Assembly (NCBI GenBank): GCA_014799665.1
Contig: JAAVHP010000012.1
Span: 248,001-312,000 of the forward strand
Direction of reading: 5' to 3'
Length of the DNA: 64,000 nucleotides
Origin: Clostridiales bacterium
Lineage (GTDB): Bacteria; Bacillota; Clostridia; Christensenellales; Pumilibacteraceae
Position numbers and translations under genes: made by a program. Below are positions 37,496-48,400 of this stretch, piece by piece. The first letter of the stretch is position 1; every line of letters begins with the position of its first letter. The notes beneath the pieces are model-generated. The model saw only the letters and a program-made list of their open reading frames with translations. It made no database searches and was not told the origin of the DNA.

Positions 37496-38572
37496 GTGAA
37501 CTACTTCGGTCAAACGTTCAAATACTTAAAGAAAACCTTCTGGTTGCCGACGGTAATTATGCTGATACCGTCGGTTATTGCGTGTTTGCTATACGAACCG
37601 TATAGGGAAGTGGTGTTCGTCGGCGCGTTCGATTACAATCCGTATATTGGCGTGTCGAAAACTTTCGGCGTCGTTTTCGGCGACTGGAAGTACGTTTGGC
37701 CCGCGATCCTAGTCAGCATAACCCAAATCGTAGCGGTGGCGATAATCATGTCGGCCATGGATACCCATTTCCGAACAGGCAGACTAACTCTTCGCCACCC
37801 GTGGCGACTTATTAATTACTCGGTTTTCCCGATCGCGCTCGGGTTCGTGCTAATGGGGCTTATATCGATTGCGCTAAGGTTCTTGCTGTTCGGGCTGGTC
37901 ATGCTCGTGCAGGTGATTTGCCGTTCGATAGGTCTGCCGAGCGGAGTCGCGCTCGCATTGATCGCGGCGGTTGCGTTCGCGTTGTTCGTTCTTCATGTGC
38001 TGATAATCACGCCCATGCTGTTTTGGGCGCCTATAATGTTCGTGTACGGATATAGGTTCCGCGACGCGGCGGCGACCTCGTTCAAGCTGATTTCGGGTAA
38101 AAAAGTATTCCCGTCGCTATTGATACCTATGATCGTGTGCGCGGGTATTCAGCTTTTGGTGCGGCTGATCGGCGCACCGTACGCCGTGGCTTGCGTGGTA
38201 AGCTTTTTCGTGTTCCTCGTCACGAACGTGTACGTCACGGTAGCGATAATGATAGCGTTCTACGACATAAGCGGATTGGAGCGGCGCGATATAAAACCCT
38301 ATCAAGCCGTGCCGTTGCCCGTGCCCAAAAAGCCGGAGCCGACGCCCGATAATAATAAGGATAAGGATAACGCCCCCGAAAAAACGGACGACACGGTCGA
38401 AAAGCAACCGAAAAAGAGCTCGGGCAAGAAAAAATCGTCCGATCGTCCGGAACCCGTAAAGGAAAGCGACGTCGAAAACAAACCCAAAAAGCAATCGAAG
38501 TCCAAGAAACGTACGACAAAAACGGTCGATCAGTCCGAACAACCCGAAGCGGAGGTGAATAATGGCATTTAA
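37496..38572 (+). CDS. Polytopic membrane protein with charged Lys/Glu/Pro cytoplasmic tail
   Basis: The 358-aa product has about six membrane segments within residues 14-255 and a hydrophilic tail (about 265-358) rich in Lys, Glu, Asp and Pro (KKSSGKKKSSDRPEPVKES). I do not recognise the family. GTG is taken as the start because the promoter places the transcript start there. The next gene overlaps it by 11 bases and encodes a second membrane protein of similar layout, so the two may form a complex. Its position directly after ftsW, with a long charged tail, suggests a link to the envelope module downstream (inferred). Confidence 0.8.
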   Translation: MNYFGQTFKYLKKTFWLPTVIMLIPSVIACLLYEPYREVVFVGAFDYNPYIGVSKTFGVVFGDWKYVWPAILVSITQIVAVAIIMSAMDTHFRTGRLTLRHPWRLINYSVFPIALGFVLMGLISIALRFLLFGLVMLVQVICRSIGLPSGVALALIAAVAFALFVLHVLIITPMLFWAPIMFVYGYRFRDAAATSFKLISGKKVFPSLLIPMIVCAGIQLLVRLIGAPYAVACVVSFFVFLVTNVYVTVAIMIAFYDISGLERRDIKPYQAVPLPVPKKPEPTPDNNKDKDNAPEKTDDTVEKQPKKSSGKKKSSDRPEPVKESDVENKPKKQSKSKKRTTKTVDQSEQPEAEVNNGI

Positions 38573-39482
38573 GAATGCTTTAAAGAACCTCGTGGCGCAT
38601 TTCGGTATAGTGTGGGCGCTTCTATTATATATAGTAATATTCACCGCGATCATCGTAGGGCTAAGCTTGCCGTTCCTTCTTCCCATAGCAAACGCTTTCG
38701 CAAGAGCGGGTGTATTCGAGGGGATAGGCGCGGCGTTCTCCGCTATGTTTGGTGAAGGCGGTTGGAACGGACTATGGTCGGGATTGTATGAGGTTTACAG
38801 CGAGATCGTGAGCGTGTTCGAGAGCAACAGCCGTTACGGCTCGCTGCTCATGACCTTTTTGATATTCGTCGTAATAGTCGCGTTTAGGTTTTTATTCGGC
38901 TTGCATGAAATTCCGCTCGCGACCGTGCTCGACGGGAGAATGTCCAGCAACGCGCAGTTCGGACTGGGCGGCAAGTTCTTTTCCACGCTTTGGACATCGG
39001 CGCGGTATTCGCTCGCCAAAATGCCCATAACGATAGCTTTCGACGCGATCACCGCGGGCATACTATACGGTTGTATAAAGCTTTTCGGGTTGTCGGTTTG
39101 GTTGCCGTTCGCACTTATCTTGGTTATCATAGTATTCAGCGCGTTGAAAAGCGCAATGCTCGCTTGCTGGGCTCCGTGCGTAGTTAACGGCTACGGCGTA
39201 ATAAAAGGCTTTGCCAAATCGGTGGAAATCTGCTTTAAGAAGTTCGGCAGCATGTACTCAACCTATTTCGTGACTTGGCTTTTGATGGTCGCCGTCGGTA
39301 CGTTCGTAACCGTATTTACTCTCGGCGTCGGAATTTTGATTGCGCTGCCTTTTGTCACCGCGCTATTGGGACATATCGGCATCACCGAATACTATAACAA
39401 AACCGGTAAACGCTATTATATCGACGGCGTGGTGTTCACTCCGCCCGTTGTGGAACAGGGGACAAGCGGTAACGATAGGTAA
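38562..39482 (+). CDS. Polytopic membrane protein, partner of the preceding gene
   Basis: The 306-aa product has about six membrane segments and a short amphipathic N-terminus (MAFKNALKNLVAHFGIVWAL). GGAGGTG shortly before the ATG lies inside the preceding gene, so translation is coupled by the 11-base overlap. The overall spacing of helices resembles the neighbour, suggesting an old duplication, but identity is low. No enzymatic motif is seen. The family is not recognised; a transport, scaffold or assembly role cannot be decided from sequence. Confidence 0.8.
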   Translation: MAFKNALKNLVAHFGIVWALLLYIVIFTAIIVGLSLPFLLPIANAFARAGVFEGIGAAFSAMFGEGGWNGLWSGLYEVYSEIVSVFESNSRYGSLLMTFLIFVVIVAFRFLFGLHEIPLATVLDGRMSSNAQFGLGGKFFSTLWTSARYSLAKMPITIAFDAITAGILYGCIKLFGLSVWLPFALILVIIVFSALKSAMLACWAPCVVNGYGVIKGFAKSVEICFKKFGSMYSTYFVTWLLMVAVGTFVTVFTLGVGILIALPFVTALLGHIGITEYYNKTGKRYYIDGVVFTPPVVEQGTSGNDR

Positions 39483-39492
39483 TCGGGACTTG

Positions 39493-39517
39493 ACGGGCGG
39501 CTGAGCCGTCCGTTTTC
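39493..39517 (+). terminator. Intrinsic terminator after the membrane-protein pair
   Basis: ACGGGCGGC (39493-39501) pairs with GCCGTCCGT (39505-39513, one G-U) over a TGA loop, followed by TTTTC. It separates the membrane-protein pair from the giant-gene operon. Confidence 0.75.
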
Positions 39518-39638
39518 ATTTGTGGCAATTTACCGCTTTTGCGCGAAAAAACCTTTGTTTTACCTTTATAAACAGTGCCGAATGTGAATAAACTATGAAT
39601 ATCGTCTAAAAAATTGCGCGAATTATGGTTGGTTTGTA

Positions 39639-39667
39639 TTGACAATTGCGCTTAAATGTATTATAAT
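39639..39667 (+). promoter_or_regulatory. Perfect consensus promoter of the giant-protein operon
   Basis: TTGACA (39639-39644) and TATAAT (39662-39667) with 17-base spacing predict strong constitutive transcription from about 39674. The 84-base leader begins with a five-codon frame, ATG AAT AAT GTC GAA TAG (39674-39691), placed exactly at the predicted start site. Confidence 0.85.
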
Positions 39668-39757
39668 TATCAAATGAATAATGTCGAATAGTGTACATAT
39701 CGGGATTATAAAACACACTTTACGGCAAAAACCATCCGAGAGTAGGGATGAAAAACA

Positions 39758-42700
39758 ATGAAAACTTCAAAGCAATCAGTTAAATTCAAAACACGTTTCA
39801 CGTCAATCATCGTTTGTTTGGCGCTTGTTTTGTGCGCGGTATTGTCGTTCGGTTTCACGTTACCGCGCAGTAGGGCGGCGGGCGAAGACGATACTGCGTC
39901 TACCACTGCGGAAAATAACGTAGGCATCCGCTTCGTTCAGGTTGCGGCGGGCGCCGACTTTGCGATAGGTCTTTCGTATGACGGTAAGATTTACGGTTGG
40001 AGCTTACTTGCCAATAGATCAACGGCTACTTCCTTTAATACCGGCGCGACTACTCTCGGCGGGTATTATACGGGTACTCCTACGGAAATCGAGTTCAGCT
40101 TCCTCGTAGGTCCGGGTTCCGAGGGTAGAAACCAATGGAACGCCAACGGTACCGGCTCGGCAATGTACCACACCACGTACGAAACTTATAACATAGGCAA
40201 AGAAGAAAGCGCCAAGCTTTCTGCTAAGGTCAAATACATAGCGGCAACTCGCACCTCCGCCGCGCTCGTTACGACCGATAACTATATTTATACTTGGGGT
40301 AAAGACGACGCCGACGCTTATATGTCGGATACCAATACTTATCCCCATTATTTATTGTATCGCGAAACGACAGATAACGATACAAGACCTTGGTACAGAC
40401 CTTATATCATTCACTATCAATACGGCGACACTAACGAAGCGATAGGCTTCTTCACTCCCAAATACACCGATAACAATAACGGTATTGCCGGCGATGTAAC
40501 TATTAACCAAATAGAGGGTTCCGAGAACAACTATATAATTTCGTTTAGGCGCGGAACGCAAAATTATTTGTACGTTTGGGGTTCTCGCTTGTATTCGTTG
40601 CCGAATACCGCAATAAAAGATGGTGATCCGTACGATTACGTCAGTTCGACGAGCGGTACCGAAAACGGCTCGGAAATGGCAAGCGGATATACCAATTTAT
40701 ATGTTTACAGAACAGATCTCGCTACCGGTAGCTTGGTTGCGGGCGGTTATAATATTGGCGTAAATAACGGCGAACTGCATTTGCGCGGCAAAAACTTCCT
40801 TACGTCCGAGAGCGTTACCACGACTACGGGAACCATAACGACTTCGCCTTATATTAAGGCGGTTTCCGGCGGAACCTCCGATATCGCGTTCGGTGATTCT
40901 ACTGTGGTAAAGAACGCAGTAATCGGCGGAAAGGGTAACGGCGTAGGCAGTAACGGTATTATATTGGGTCCGGCCTCTTCCGAAGGCGGTTCGAGCAATA
41001 AAGAGTTCGACGCTGAGGGTAGCAATAAAAATATCTACTATGCCAAACAAGACTTTGATTTGACGTATAAAACGAATAGCCAGGTGGCGTTAAAAGATGC
41101 GCATAACGCGCCGATAAACGGCACTGCCGACCTTAAAGCTATTCAGTACGGTGTATCGCTCGGTAATGAGGTTGGATACGGAATTGCCGGCGCCGACGAA
41201 AACGGCGGTAACCTCTATGTTTGGGGTGATAACTCTAAGGGACAGTACGGTAATACTACGAGTATCAGCTCGGCAAATGTTGCACAGGTGACGGGCATCT
41301 CAAATGTTGTCGCAGTTGCGGCAGGCAAACAACTGAGCGGTTCGGTTAAAGCTTTTAATAGCCTTACCGGAACTTTCGATAGTGCAAATACAAACGACTT
41401 TGTCGCCGGCGCCAAAAACGGCGAAGACTTTATATCCGGCGCGATTAAAAGCGACGGCTCGCTCCTTATTTGGAGTAATAAAAATACCGATCTCACGCCT
41501 ATTACTTACGGCGATACAGTAAATGTTACCGAAGCCGATAAGTTTATAGCGGTTTATTCGGGCTACGGCAATCATATATTCGCATTGACCGCAGTCGGTA
41601 AGCTCATGCATATCGAGTGGGACGCAGAAAATAATAACTACAAGAAAACGCGCTACGACACATTCGGCGGCGTTACCAATTGGACTGTAAACAGCGGCAA
41701 TACGTTCTCGTTTGCAGCCAAGACCGCGCCCGCGTTGGATACCAACGGCGCGCCGCAAGCCGCAACCTTCGATACGGCTACATTCTACGTATGGTCGGCG
41801 ACCAACACGGCAAACGTTACCGACGAAAACACCGACGGCAAATATTCTAATTACAATTCGCTTGTCGCGACCAATGCGGTAGGCGACGTTTACCGTATCT
41901 TGGGCTTGCAGAACGAAAGCAAGAAGACAAACCTTGTAAGGACGGATAGCATTAACGCTGAAAACGATGAGACGACGGGTAATAACGCTTACGCTCCTAC
42001 ATTTAGATTCGGTACTACCGCCATGAGGCCGGAGCAAGCCGCCAATATGTTCACCACAAAGGTGGTTTATGACGCGCAAAAGGGCGTAGGTATTCAAATA
42101 ACGCCGTTGCGTTCGTCGCGCGGTCAAACGGTTACCGTTGATTTCTATATTGCGCGATATAACAGTGCTGACGCGTTCTCGGCGACCGCGGCAACTACGG
42201 ACGGCGTTACTACATATACGTTGACCGATCTCGCTACCTATTACGATATTAAAAAGTGCTCTATATCGTTTACGATTGCGGATACGCCTACGATCAAGGT
42301 TTTTAACGCGTTCCGCGCTGCTACCGAAGAGGGCAAAACGAGCGGTAACTCGAATATCCCCGTACTCGATCCGAATAACGTAGATAATAAGTACTACTCG
42401 ATTGCGCTTCAAAACGTGTCGGGCGGTATTCAGGCGCTTGCCGCATATCTTACGACCGACAGCGAAGCTCAGGCTAAGATTGTTAGCGACATAATTGGCG
42501 ACAAGAATACACAGGGCTGTATGGTTACGGCCGACGCAGGCTTCCCCGCCCAAGCTAAGATAGGGGACGGTAACCTCGACTATTATCTCGGCAGTGACGC
42601 TGCGTTGTTCTATAACAATGCATATCAGTATTTGTATTACGACGGCGACGGCGACAGAATTGTTGCGGCTTCTGATACGGTCAACATGAACCCCGGTAGC

Positions 42701-45388
42701 GGCGGTACGTCCGGCGCTGTTACGGGCAAAGTTATTCCCATTACCATCAGAGTGCAAATCGCCGACGGGTTGTGGAAGAGTGCGATCAATACCGATTTCG
42801 ATAATGTCTACGGACTTTATAATATTAAGTACGACGGCAGTTATCTTTCGTTCACGTACGATGTTATTCAGTTCGAGGCGTCGAAGTCGACGGGCGACAT
42901 AACCTATAAGGCGGCAAGCGGCGTTTCTAATGTGTCCGGCTATGTTACGGACGACCAGTCGCGCCGTTTGAATGCTTCGATTAACGCTAACACTCGTGTT
43001 ATCGGCTTTGATAACGACGGAAATAACAATAACTTCCAGCCGACTGGCACTAGCTCTATTGCATTCAATATAGCCAATTTTGCGGGCGTGTTCAGCCAAC
43101 CGTCTTTGCGCCTTAACACCAAGCTTGATGACGGCACATATTATTACGGTGCCTCGGACGCTTCGACTGCATTGAGAACGCGCACGATAACGATCGGCGA
43201 TCCCGTATACGTAGGCAAGGGCACTACGATTAAACTGGAAAATTATATAGGTGAATACGGTTCGCATATTCGATTCGCTTATAATAATTCGATCGATTAC
43301 TCCAACTTCAACAAACAGTTCGTTGACGAAACGGGCAACAACAGAACGATTATTTCGCTAAGCGACGGCTTGAATATAGTCGTTACCCCTACGATTGCCA
43401 AGAATATCGATTTTGAGATAGCAATTCAGCGGTTCAGCGATACGGCTAATCGCGCGGTATTCGGCAGAGCAGTAACTACGGGCGGAACAACTAGCACCGT
43501 GTACGACGAGAAGATACTTGTTCGTTTTGTGTTCACCAACATAATCGACTTCTCGTTCACTGCCACAAGCGAAAATACTGTTTGGACGATCAACAAGACC
43601 GAAAAAATCAGCTTGTTCGACGATGCCGAAGCAATCAATAACGCTTACGCCAATATCTCGATTGCCGATCCCGACGCCAGAACTACGCTTACCAATGCGG
43701 TGAGAATAGTCGAAATCGTATCGTCCGAAACGGGCAAGAACGACAACCTTAGGCTGTTCAAATATACGCCGATCGGAAACAGGTCGATTGAAATCGAGCC
43801 GCTTGTATCCGGTACGGGTACGCTCCAATTTATAGCTACGGTTTACGGCAAATCGCTGTTCTTCTCGCTTACGTTCCACGTGTCGGCTAAGACCACGCTT
43901 AACAGCTCGGTTACCGTAGTCGACGACCAATATCTTTACATTTCGGATATAAAGAACAAGCTTATTCAGGCTAACACCTTCGAGGATCAAGACAGCCATA
44001 ACGCCGAGCTCGACGATTATAATGTACTTGTTAACGATATAAGAAACCCCGAAGAATCAAGCGCTATCAAAAAGGTATATAACGCGTTCTACTTCACCAA
44101 CGCGGCGGGCGAGACCGTTCAGCCCGGCTTTGTCAGCAACGTAGTAATCGAGGGCAGAACGACGAGCGAGCCTACAATTCGTATCGTTGCGGGCGAAACG
44201 TCAAAGGATAACGACGTCACGTTCTATATGCATGTCAAGTTCGTGCGCGGTAACTTCACTACTTACGTCGATGCGGAAGCGGAAGAGGGTAACGTTCTCG
44301 AAGTTATTATACCCGTCGTCTCGGGCAAGATCATCATACCCATGACGATCGCCATCAACTGCAAGAGCCCTGCCGATACCGAGTACGTATCGTATAACGA
44401 AACGCACGGCGTGAATACACAGGCAACGATCAATATGGCGACTCTGCTCGACTCCATAAACGTAGAGGCGTCCAATCTTTACGACGTGTTCCTCGTTTCG
44501 TCGGGTAGCAACACGAGTAACTACTTCAACTATGCGCCTTCGGCTAACAAGAAGAGCGTAGTTATATCGCCGCTTTACAATACCCCCCGCAACGAGGAGG
44601 ATAACCAGCCCGAGCCTGTAGAAATCAACGTTTCGGTTTCCAACGGTTCGCGATACATGGTCGTTTCCTTCTATATTACGGTGGACGGAATACTTACGAC
44701 ACTTCCGCTCAGCAAGTCGACTGGCGACGGCACGACGATCGGCTACGGCGAGATTTGGTTGTATTCCTTCCTTATTGTATTCGGCGTACTTCTCATAATC
44801 TTTATCATTCGTCTTATCGTATACTTCCGCAAACGCGCCAAGCAGCGTGCGCTTATCAAGCGTAACCAAGAGCTTATCCGTATGCGCGATCGTATGCACA
44901 ACAAAGCGAACGCGGCCAGCAAAGAGCAAGTCGTTAAGACCAAGCTTAAAATGGAAGATCCCAAGTATGCTAAGCTCTTTAACGACATGCGTAAGAACAA
45001 GGAAGAGGAGAGCGGTATACTTCTCGAAAATTCCGATCTTGCTGCTACCGCAGATGCTAAGACCAAGAAGAACAAAAAGAAAAAGGCAGGCAAGAAGAAG
45101 TCTGTCGCCGAGCTTAAAGCCGAGTTAGAGGCCAAGAAGGCGGCGTTTGCGGCTGCGCAGCAGAATGCTCAGCCCGTGAACCCGTTCGAAGCGGACGTCC
45201 CGATGGGCGATCCCGGCTTCGGTGCGCCTAATGACGGCTTCGGCGATCCCAACGGCTTCGGTGGCGACGGTTTCGGCGACCCTAATGGCTTTGGCGGCGA
45301 TGGGTTCGGCGGCGACGCTTTCAGTGCCGAGCCTATGGACGGCGGTGAGATCGTGTTTGACGCGTCCGATCTCGGCGACGGTATGTAA
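39758..45388 (+). CDS. Giant type-I membrane protein with RCC1-like extracellular repeats
   Basis: The 1876-aa protein has a cleavable-looking signal peptide (hydrophobic 16-35, SRAAGE), an ectodomain of about 1620 residues, one membrane segment (about 1667-1689) and a 185-residue cytoplasmic tail. Several segments match RCC1-type propeller blades: FVQVAAGADFAIGLSYDGKI (59-78), KYIAATRTSAALVTTDNYIY, and NLYVWGDNSKGQYGN near 485. The rest of the ectodomain is beta-rich and Ig-like in feel but not recognised. The tail is basic, then Lys-rich (KNKKKKAGKKKS), weakly coiled and ends with GFGDPNGFGGD repeats. AGGGA is nine bases before the ATG. It is first in an apparent operon with two other giant genes. 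A surface-to-cytoplasm linker role is inferred. Confidence 0.85.
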   Translation: MKTSKQSVKFKTRFTSIIVCLALVLCAVLSFGFTLPRSRAAGEDDTASTTAENNVGIRFVQVAAGADFAIGLSYDGKIYGWSLLANRSTATSFNTGATTLGGYYTGTPTEIEFSFLVGPGSEGRNQWNANGTGSAMYHTTYETYNIGKEESAKLSAKVKYIAATRTSAALVTTDNYIYTWGKDDADAYMSDTNTYPHYLLYRETTDNDTRPWYRPYIIHYQYGDTNEAIGFFTPKYTDNNNGIAGDVTINQIEGSENNYIISFRRGTQNYLYVWGSRLYSLPNTAIKDGDPYDYVSSTSGTENGSEMASGYTNLYVYRTDLATGSLVAGGYNIGVNNGELHLRGKNFLTSESVTTTTGTITTSPYIKAVSGGTSDIAFGDSTVVKNAVIGGKGNGVGSNGIILGPASSEGGSSNKEFDAEGSNKNIYYAKQDFDLTYKTNSQVALKDAHNAPINGTADLKAIQYGVSLGNEVGYGIAGADENGGNLYVWGDNSKGQYGNTTSISSANVAQVTGISNVVAVAAGKQLSGSVKAFNSLTGTFDSANTNDFVAGAKNGEDFISGAIKSDGSLLIWSNKNTDLTPITYGDTVNVTEADKFIAVYSGYGNHIFALTAVGKLMHIEWDAENNNYKKTRYDTFGGVTNWTVNSGNTFSFAAKTAPALDTNGAPQAATFDTATFYVWSATNTANVTDENTDGKYSNYNSLVATNAVGDVYRILGLQNESKKTNLVRTDSINAENDETTGNNAYAPTFRFGTTAMRPEQAANMFTTKVVYDAQKGVGIQITPLRSSRGQTVTVDFYIARYNSADAFSATAATTDGVTTYTLTDLATYYDIKKCSISFTIADTPTIKVFNAFRAATEEGKTSGNSNIPVLDPNNVDNKYYSIALQNVSGGIQALAAYLTTDSEAQAKIVSDIIGDKNTQGCMVTADAGFPAQAKIGDGNLDYYLGSDAALFYNNAYQYLYYDGDGDRIVAASDTVNMNPGSGGTSGAVTGKVIPITIRVQIADGLWKSAINTDFDNVYGLYNIKYDGSYLSFTYDVIQFEASKSTGDITYKAASGVSNVSGYVTDDQSRRLNASINANTRVIGFDNDGNNNNFQPTGTSSIAFNIANFAGVFSQPSLRLNTKLDDGTYYYGASDASTALRTRTITIGDPVYVGKGTTIKLENYIGEYGSHIRFAYNNSIDYSNFNKQFVDETGNNRTIISLSDGLNIVVTPTIAKNIDFEIAIQRFSDTANRAVFGRAVTTGGTTSTVYDEKILVRFVFTNIIDFSFTATSENTVWTINKTEKISLFDDAEAINNAYANISIADPDARTTLTNAVRIVEIVSSETGKNDNLRLFKYTPIGNRSIEIEPLVSGTGTLQFIATVYGKSLFFSLTFHVSAKTTLNSSVTVVDDQYLYISDIKNKLIQANTFEDQDSHNAELDDYNVLVNDIRNPEESSAIKKVYNAFYFTNAAGETVQPGFVSNVVIEGRTTSEPTIRIVAGETSKDNDVTFYMHVKFVRGNFTTYVDAEAEEGNVLEVIIPVVSGKIIIPMTIAINCKSPADTEYVSYNETHGVNTQATINMATLLDSINVEASNLYDVFLVSSGSNTSNYFNYAPSANKKSVVISPLYNTPRNEEDNQPEPVEINVSVSNGSRYMVVSFYITVDGILTTLPLSKSTGDGTTIGYGEIWLYSFLIVFGVLLIIFIIRLIVYFRKRAKQRALIKRNQELIRMRDRMHNKANAASKEQVVKTKLKMEDPKYAKLFNDMRKNKEEESGILLENSDLAATADAKTKKNKKKKAGKKKSVAELKAELEAKKAAFAAAQQNAQPVNPFEADVPMGDPGFGAPNDGFGDPNGFGGDGFGDPNGFGGDGFGGDAFSAEPMDGGEIVFDASDLGDGM
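45236..45318 (+). repeat. Tandem repeat encoding GFGDPNGFGGD
   Basis: About two and a half imperfect units encode a Gly/Phe/Asp-rich low-complexity stretch in the cytoplasmic tail of the RCC1-like protein. Phe-Gly spacing of this kind is typical of weakly self-associating disordered segments (inferred). Confidence 0.6.
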
Positions 45389-45402
45389 GGAGGGCGCAAA
45401 CG

Positions 45403-48400
45403 ATGTTTAAGAGTAATATAAAACGCAATTTAATACTGTTTGTTACGCTCGTAATGGCTCTTGCTTCTGTCGTTGTGGCGTTCCTCATTGCTCCTTCGGC
45501 AAAAGCGGAAGGTAACAATTCCGGCGCGGACGGCGCGGCCAATCTTATTAAGATAACTATGGACGTTAACGGTATCGACGCCAACGGCAACGCCCTCGAC
45601 GGCGTTACAAACGCGCGCGACGACAGCCCTACAAAAGTCGATACCAACAACCTCTTGCATTATCGCAGAAGATATTTCTATATCGCTGTTGCCGGTAAAG
45701 TTTTGTCGTCCGTAAATGTTGACAACTTTTTCTATGACGGCAACACTATCGTTAACGGTAGCGGTTGTGTCAACGTAGGTATAGAAGAGGGCATGAACAA
45801 CCAAAGTATCTACGTTGAAGCGATCAAGCTTACCAACGCAAGTACTCCCGCTTACTTCTCGGTAGGTATAACTGACGGTAACGAAAAGTATACCATTAAT
45901 TTCGAAGTAACGGTAGAAGATACTTTCGCAATGCTCGGCGATCCCACAAACGGCGGCATTACCGATCAGCATTCGACCAAGTCTCAGTTGTACGTCGGTT
46001 ACAGGACTAACGAAAACGGCGAGTACGATGTTCCCAACCATAACGCAGTATCTTATAAGGGCGAAGGCGAACACGACTCTATCTTGACCGTTCCCAATTA
46101 CTCCACGCTTTCGGTCAATCTCAATGATTATCTTGTTGGCAGAGCGTTGTATTATGAGTCAAAGACGCTTGACGACGGTAATTACAGTACTGCTATTCGC
46201 GAGCCCAATACCAAGATTTGGACTATTAAGTCGGCATATAACTTCAAAATCAACAGTGCGGCATTCGTCAACCTCGGCGGCGTAATAAAAGACCCTATTT
46301 ACAGCCAGTCGACAAGCACAGTGCGTATCTCGCCCGTGTTCACCGCGCGTATAGAAGTATCCAACGAAACCATTCGTGATTTCAAGGGTAATTTCTGGGA
46401 CAGCATCCATTTGCTTCAACTTTCCATAAGCCAAGTATCGGGTACTTCAAGCGCAAAAACGATTTACATTCCCGTCAGGTTTACGGCGTACAATCCGCAA
46501 GTAAAAGAAATCAACTCCAGCTACATGCGGCTCAACGTAACGTCGCAAAATACGTTCGACTTCGATAAAAGGGCGTATTTGAATGCGGACGGCGCTGCGG
46601 TGAACGATCAGTACGATTACAGTGCAATTTTAATTCGTCCTACGGACCTTATCGAGTATTCGTTCCCCGACTCGTACGGTAAGATGACGTTCTTGTGGTC
46701 GGGCACGTACCTTAACGGCTCGCACGAGGACCTTACCGTTCCCGGTATGACGGTAACGCGTGAGCCGGACGATGTGACTAACGACGAACGCTATCCCGAG
46801 GTTATCCGTATTTTGGGTACAACAGGCGCAAGCGTTGCTAACAGTAACTTCACCGTAACTCTTACCGTCGTCTATTACACGTCGGCAACATCTTACGACC
46901 AGATAGCCGTAAATGTTTCGGTCGAAACGTACGGCGGATATATTGTTAACTTTGCGCCGATCAACGGTAAAAAATCGGTAGGGTATAACGTTCTTAACGC
47001 TAACGTTTTCGCGGAAATGCGCGAGCGCGGATACTTGCTCACGGAAGCAACCTCCAATAATATAGACCAGCTCGGCGTAGACCTCAGCAACAACGTTCTT
47101 ACTCTCACGCCCAACGTCGACAAGATCGACGGTCAAACGACTGCGACGATTGCGCTTACCTTCACCAACAACAGCAATCAGAAGCTTACATTCGATTCGG
47201 GCGTCGTAAATATCAACGTTAACGCTGGCAGCCTTTTCGCTCGGTTCGAGGATTGGCAGGCATGGCTTATTATTGCAGCATGCATACTCGCGGGTATCAT
47301 AGTTATACTTCTTATCGTGTGGTTGTTCATCCATTCGATATCCAAGCACCGTCAGGAAGAGCTTGCAACGCAAGCGCCCGTATCGTCCTATATCGTCAAG
47401 CTTAACTCGACGATTGCGGCAACACAGGCACAGCAGCGCGCCGCGCAAACGCAGGCGCTTTCGCAGGCGAGCGCGCAAATGCTTTTGGGCGCAGGCCCTG
47501 CCGGCACTGCCGCGCCTCCGCCTGACACTCTTGCCTTGGCTTCGGGCGCAATGTCTCAACCCGGTTCTATGCCCGGCGCTACAAGCGAGCCCAAGGCGAG
47601 CGAGCCCGGTTCGTCCGCACCCGGTACGGACAGCGGCGAGGACCTTAATGCGCTTATCGCCAAGTATATTACCGACGAGGAGCTTTTGGAGCGTATATTC
47701 GTAGAGAAGTACGAGCCGAAGGGCATGATACGTCGCACGTTCTTCAAGTCCAAGGATCTTCAAACGCGCGAGCTCGAAAAAGAGAAGAAGCGCATTATAG
47801 ATCGTTACAATTCGCCCATGCCTATGGACGAAGCTATCATGAGCGAAGCGGAGATAGCAAGAGGCGCCACGTCTTCTTCGCCTGCGACGAGCACACCCGA
47901 GGAAACGGGTCCTTCGTATGCGGAAATGTTTGTACTCAGCTTCAATCCCGACGATCCGCTCTACGTCGAGCCGGAGAAAGCATCCGACGAATTCGCCGAC
48001 GAGAAAATCGATCTCGACGTCAGTCCCGAGGAAGCGCGAGTACGCGAGCTCGAACATCGCGACGATATTCTCGCCAAAGAGCTTGAAGAGCTTAAACGCC
48101 GTCTCGATAACCTTCAATCCGAGCTTGGCAAAGCCAAGTCGATTGAGGACGAGCTTCGCGAAAAGATTGCAAAAGCCGAATCCGACGACGAGCAGTACGG
48201 CAAGGATATCGAGCAACTCGAATTCTCGCTTGCTACCGCCAAGAACAAGGATAAGGAACGCATTACGCGCGATATCGGTATTAAGGAAGAGAAGAAGAAA
48301 CGCAACCTCGACGATCTCGACAAGCTCAGAAAAGAGCTGGAAGCGCTTCTCGGCAGTTCCGAAAAACTTGTGTCCATCAACACCAACTACACCGATATTC

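Noticed and set aside
39758..45388. Eukaryotic contamination because of RCC1-like repeats
   Set aside because: Bacterial promoter, ribosome site, operon spacing and signal peptide; RCC1-type repeats also occur in bacteria.
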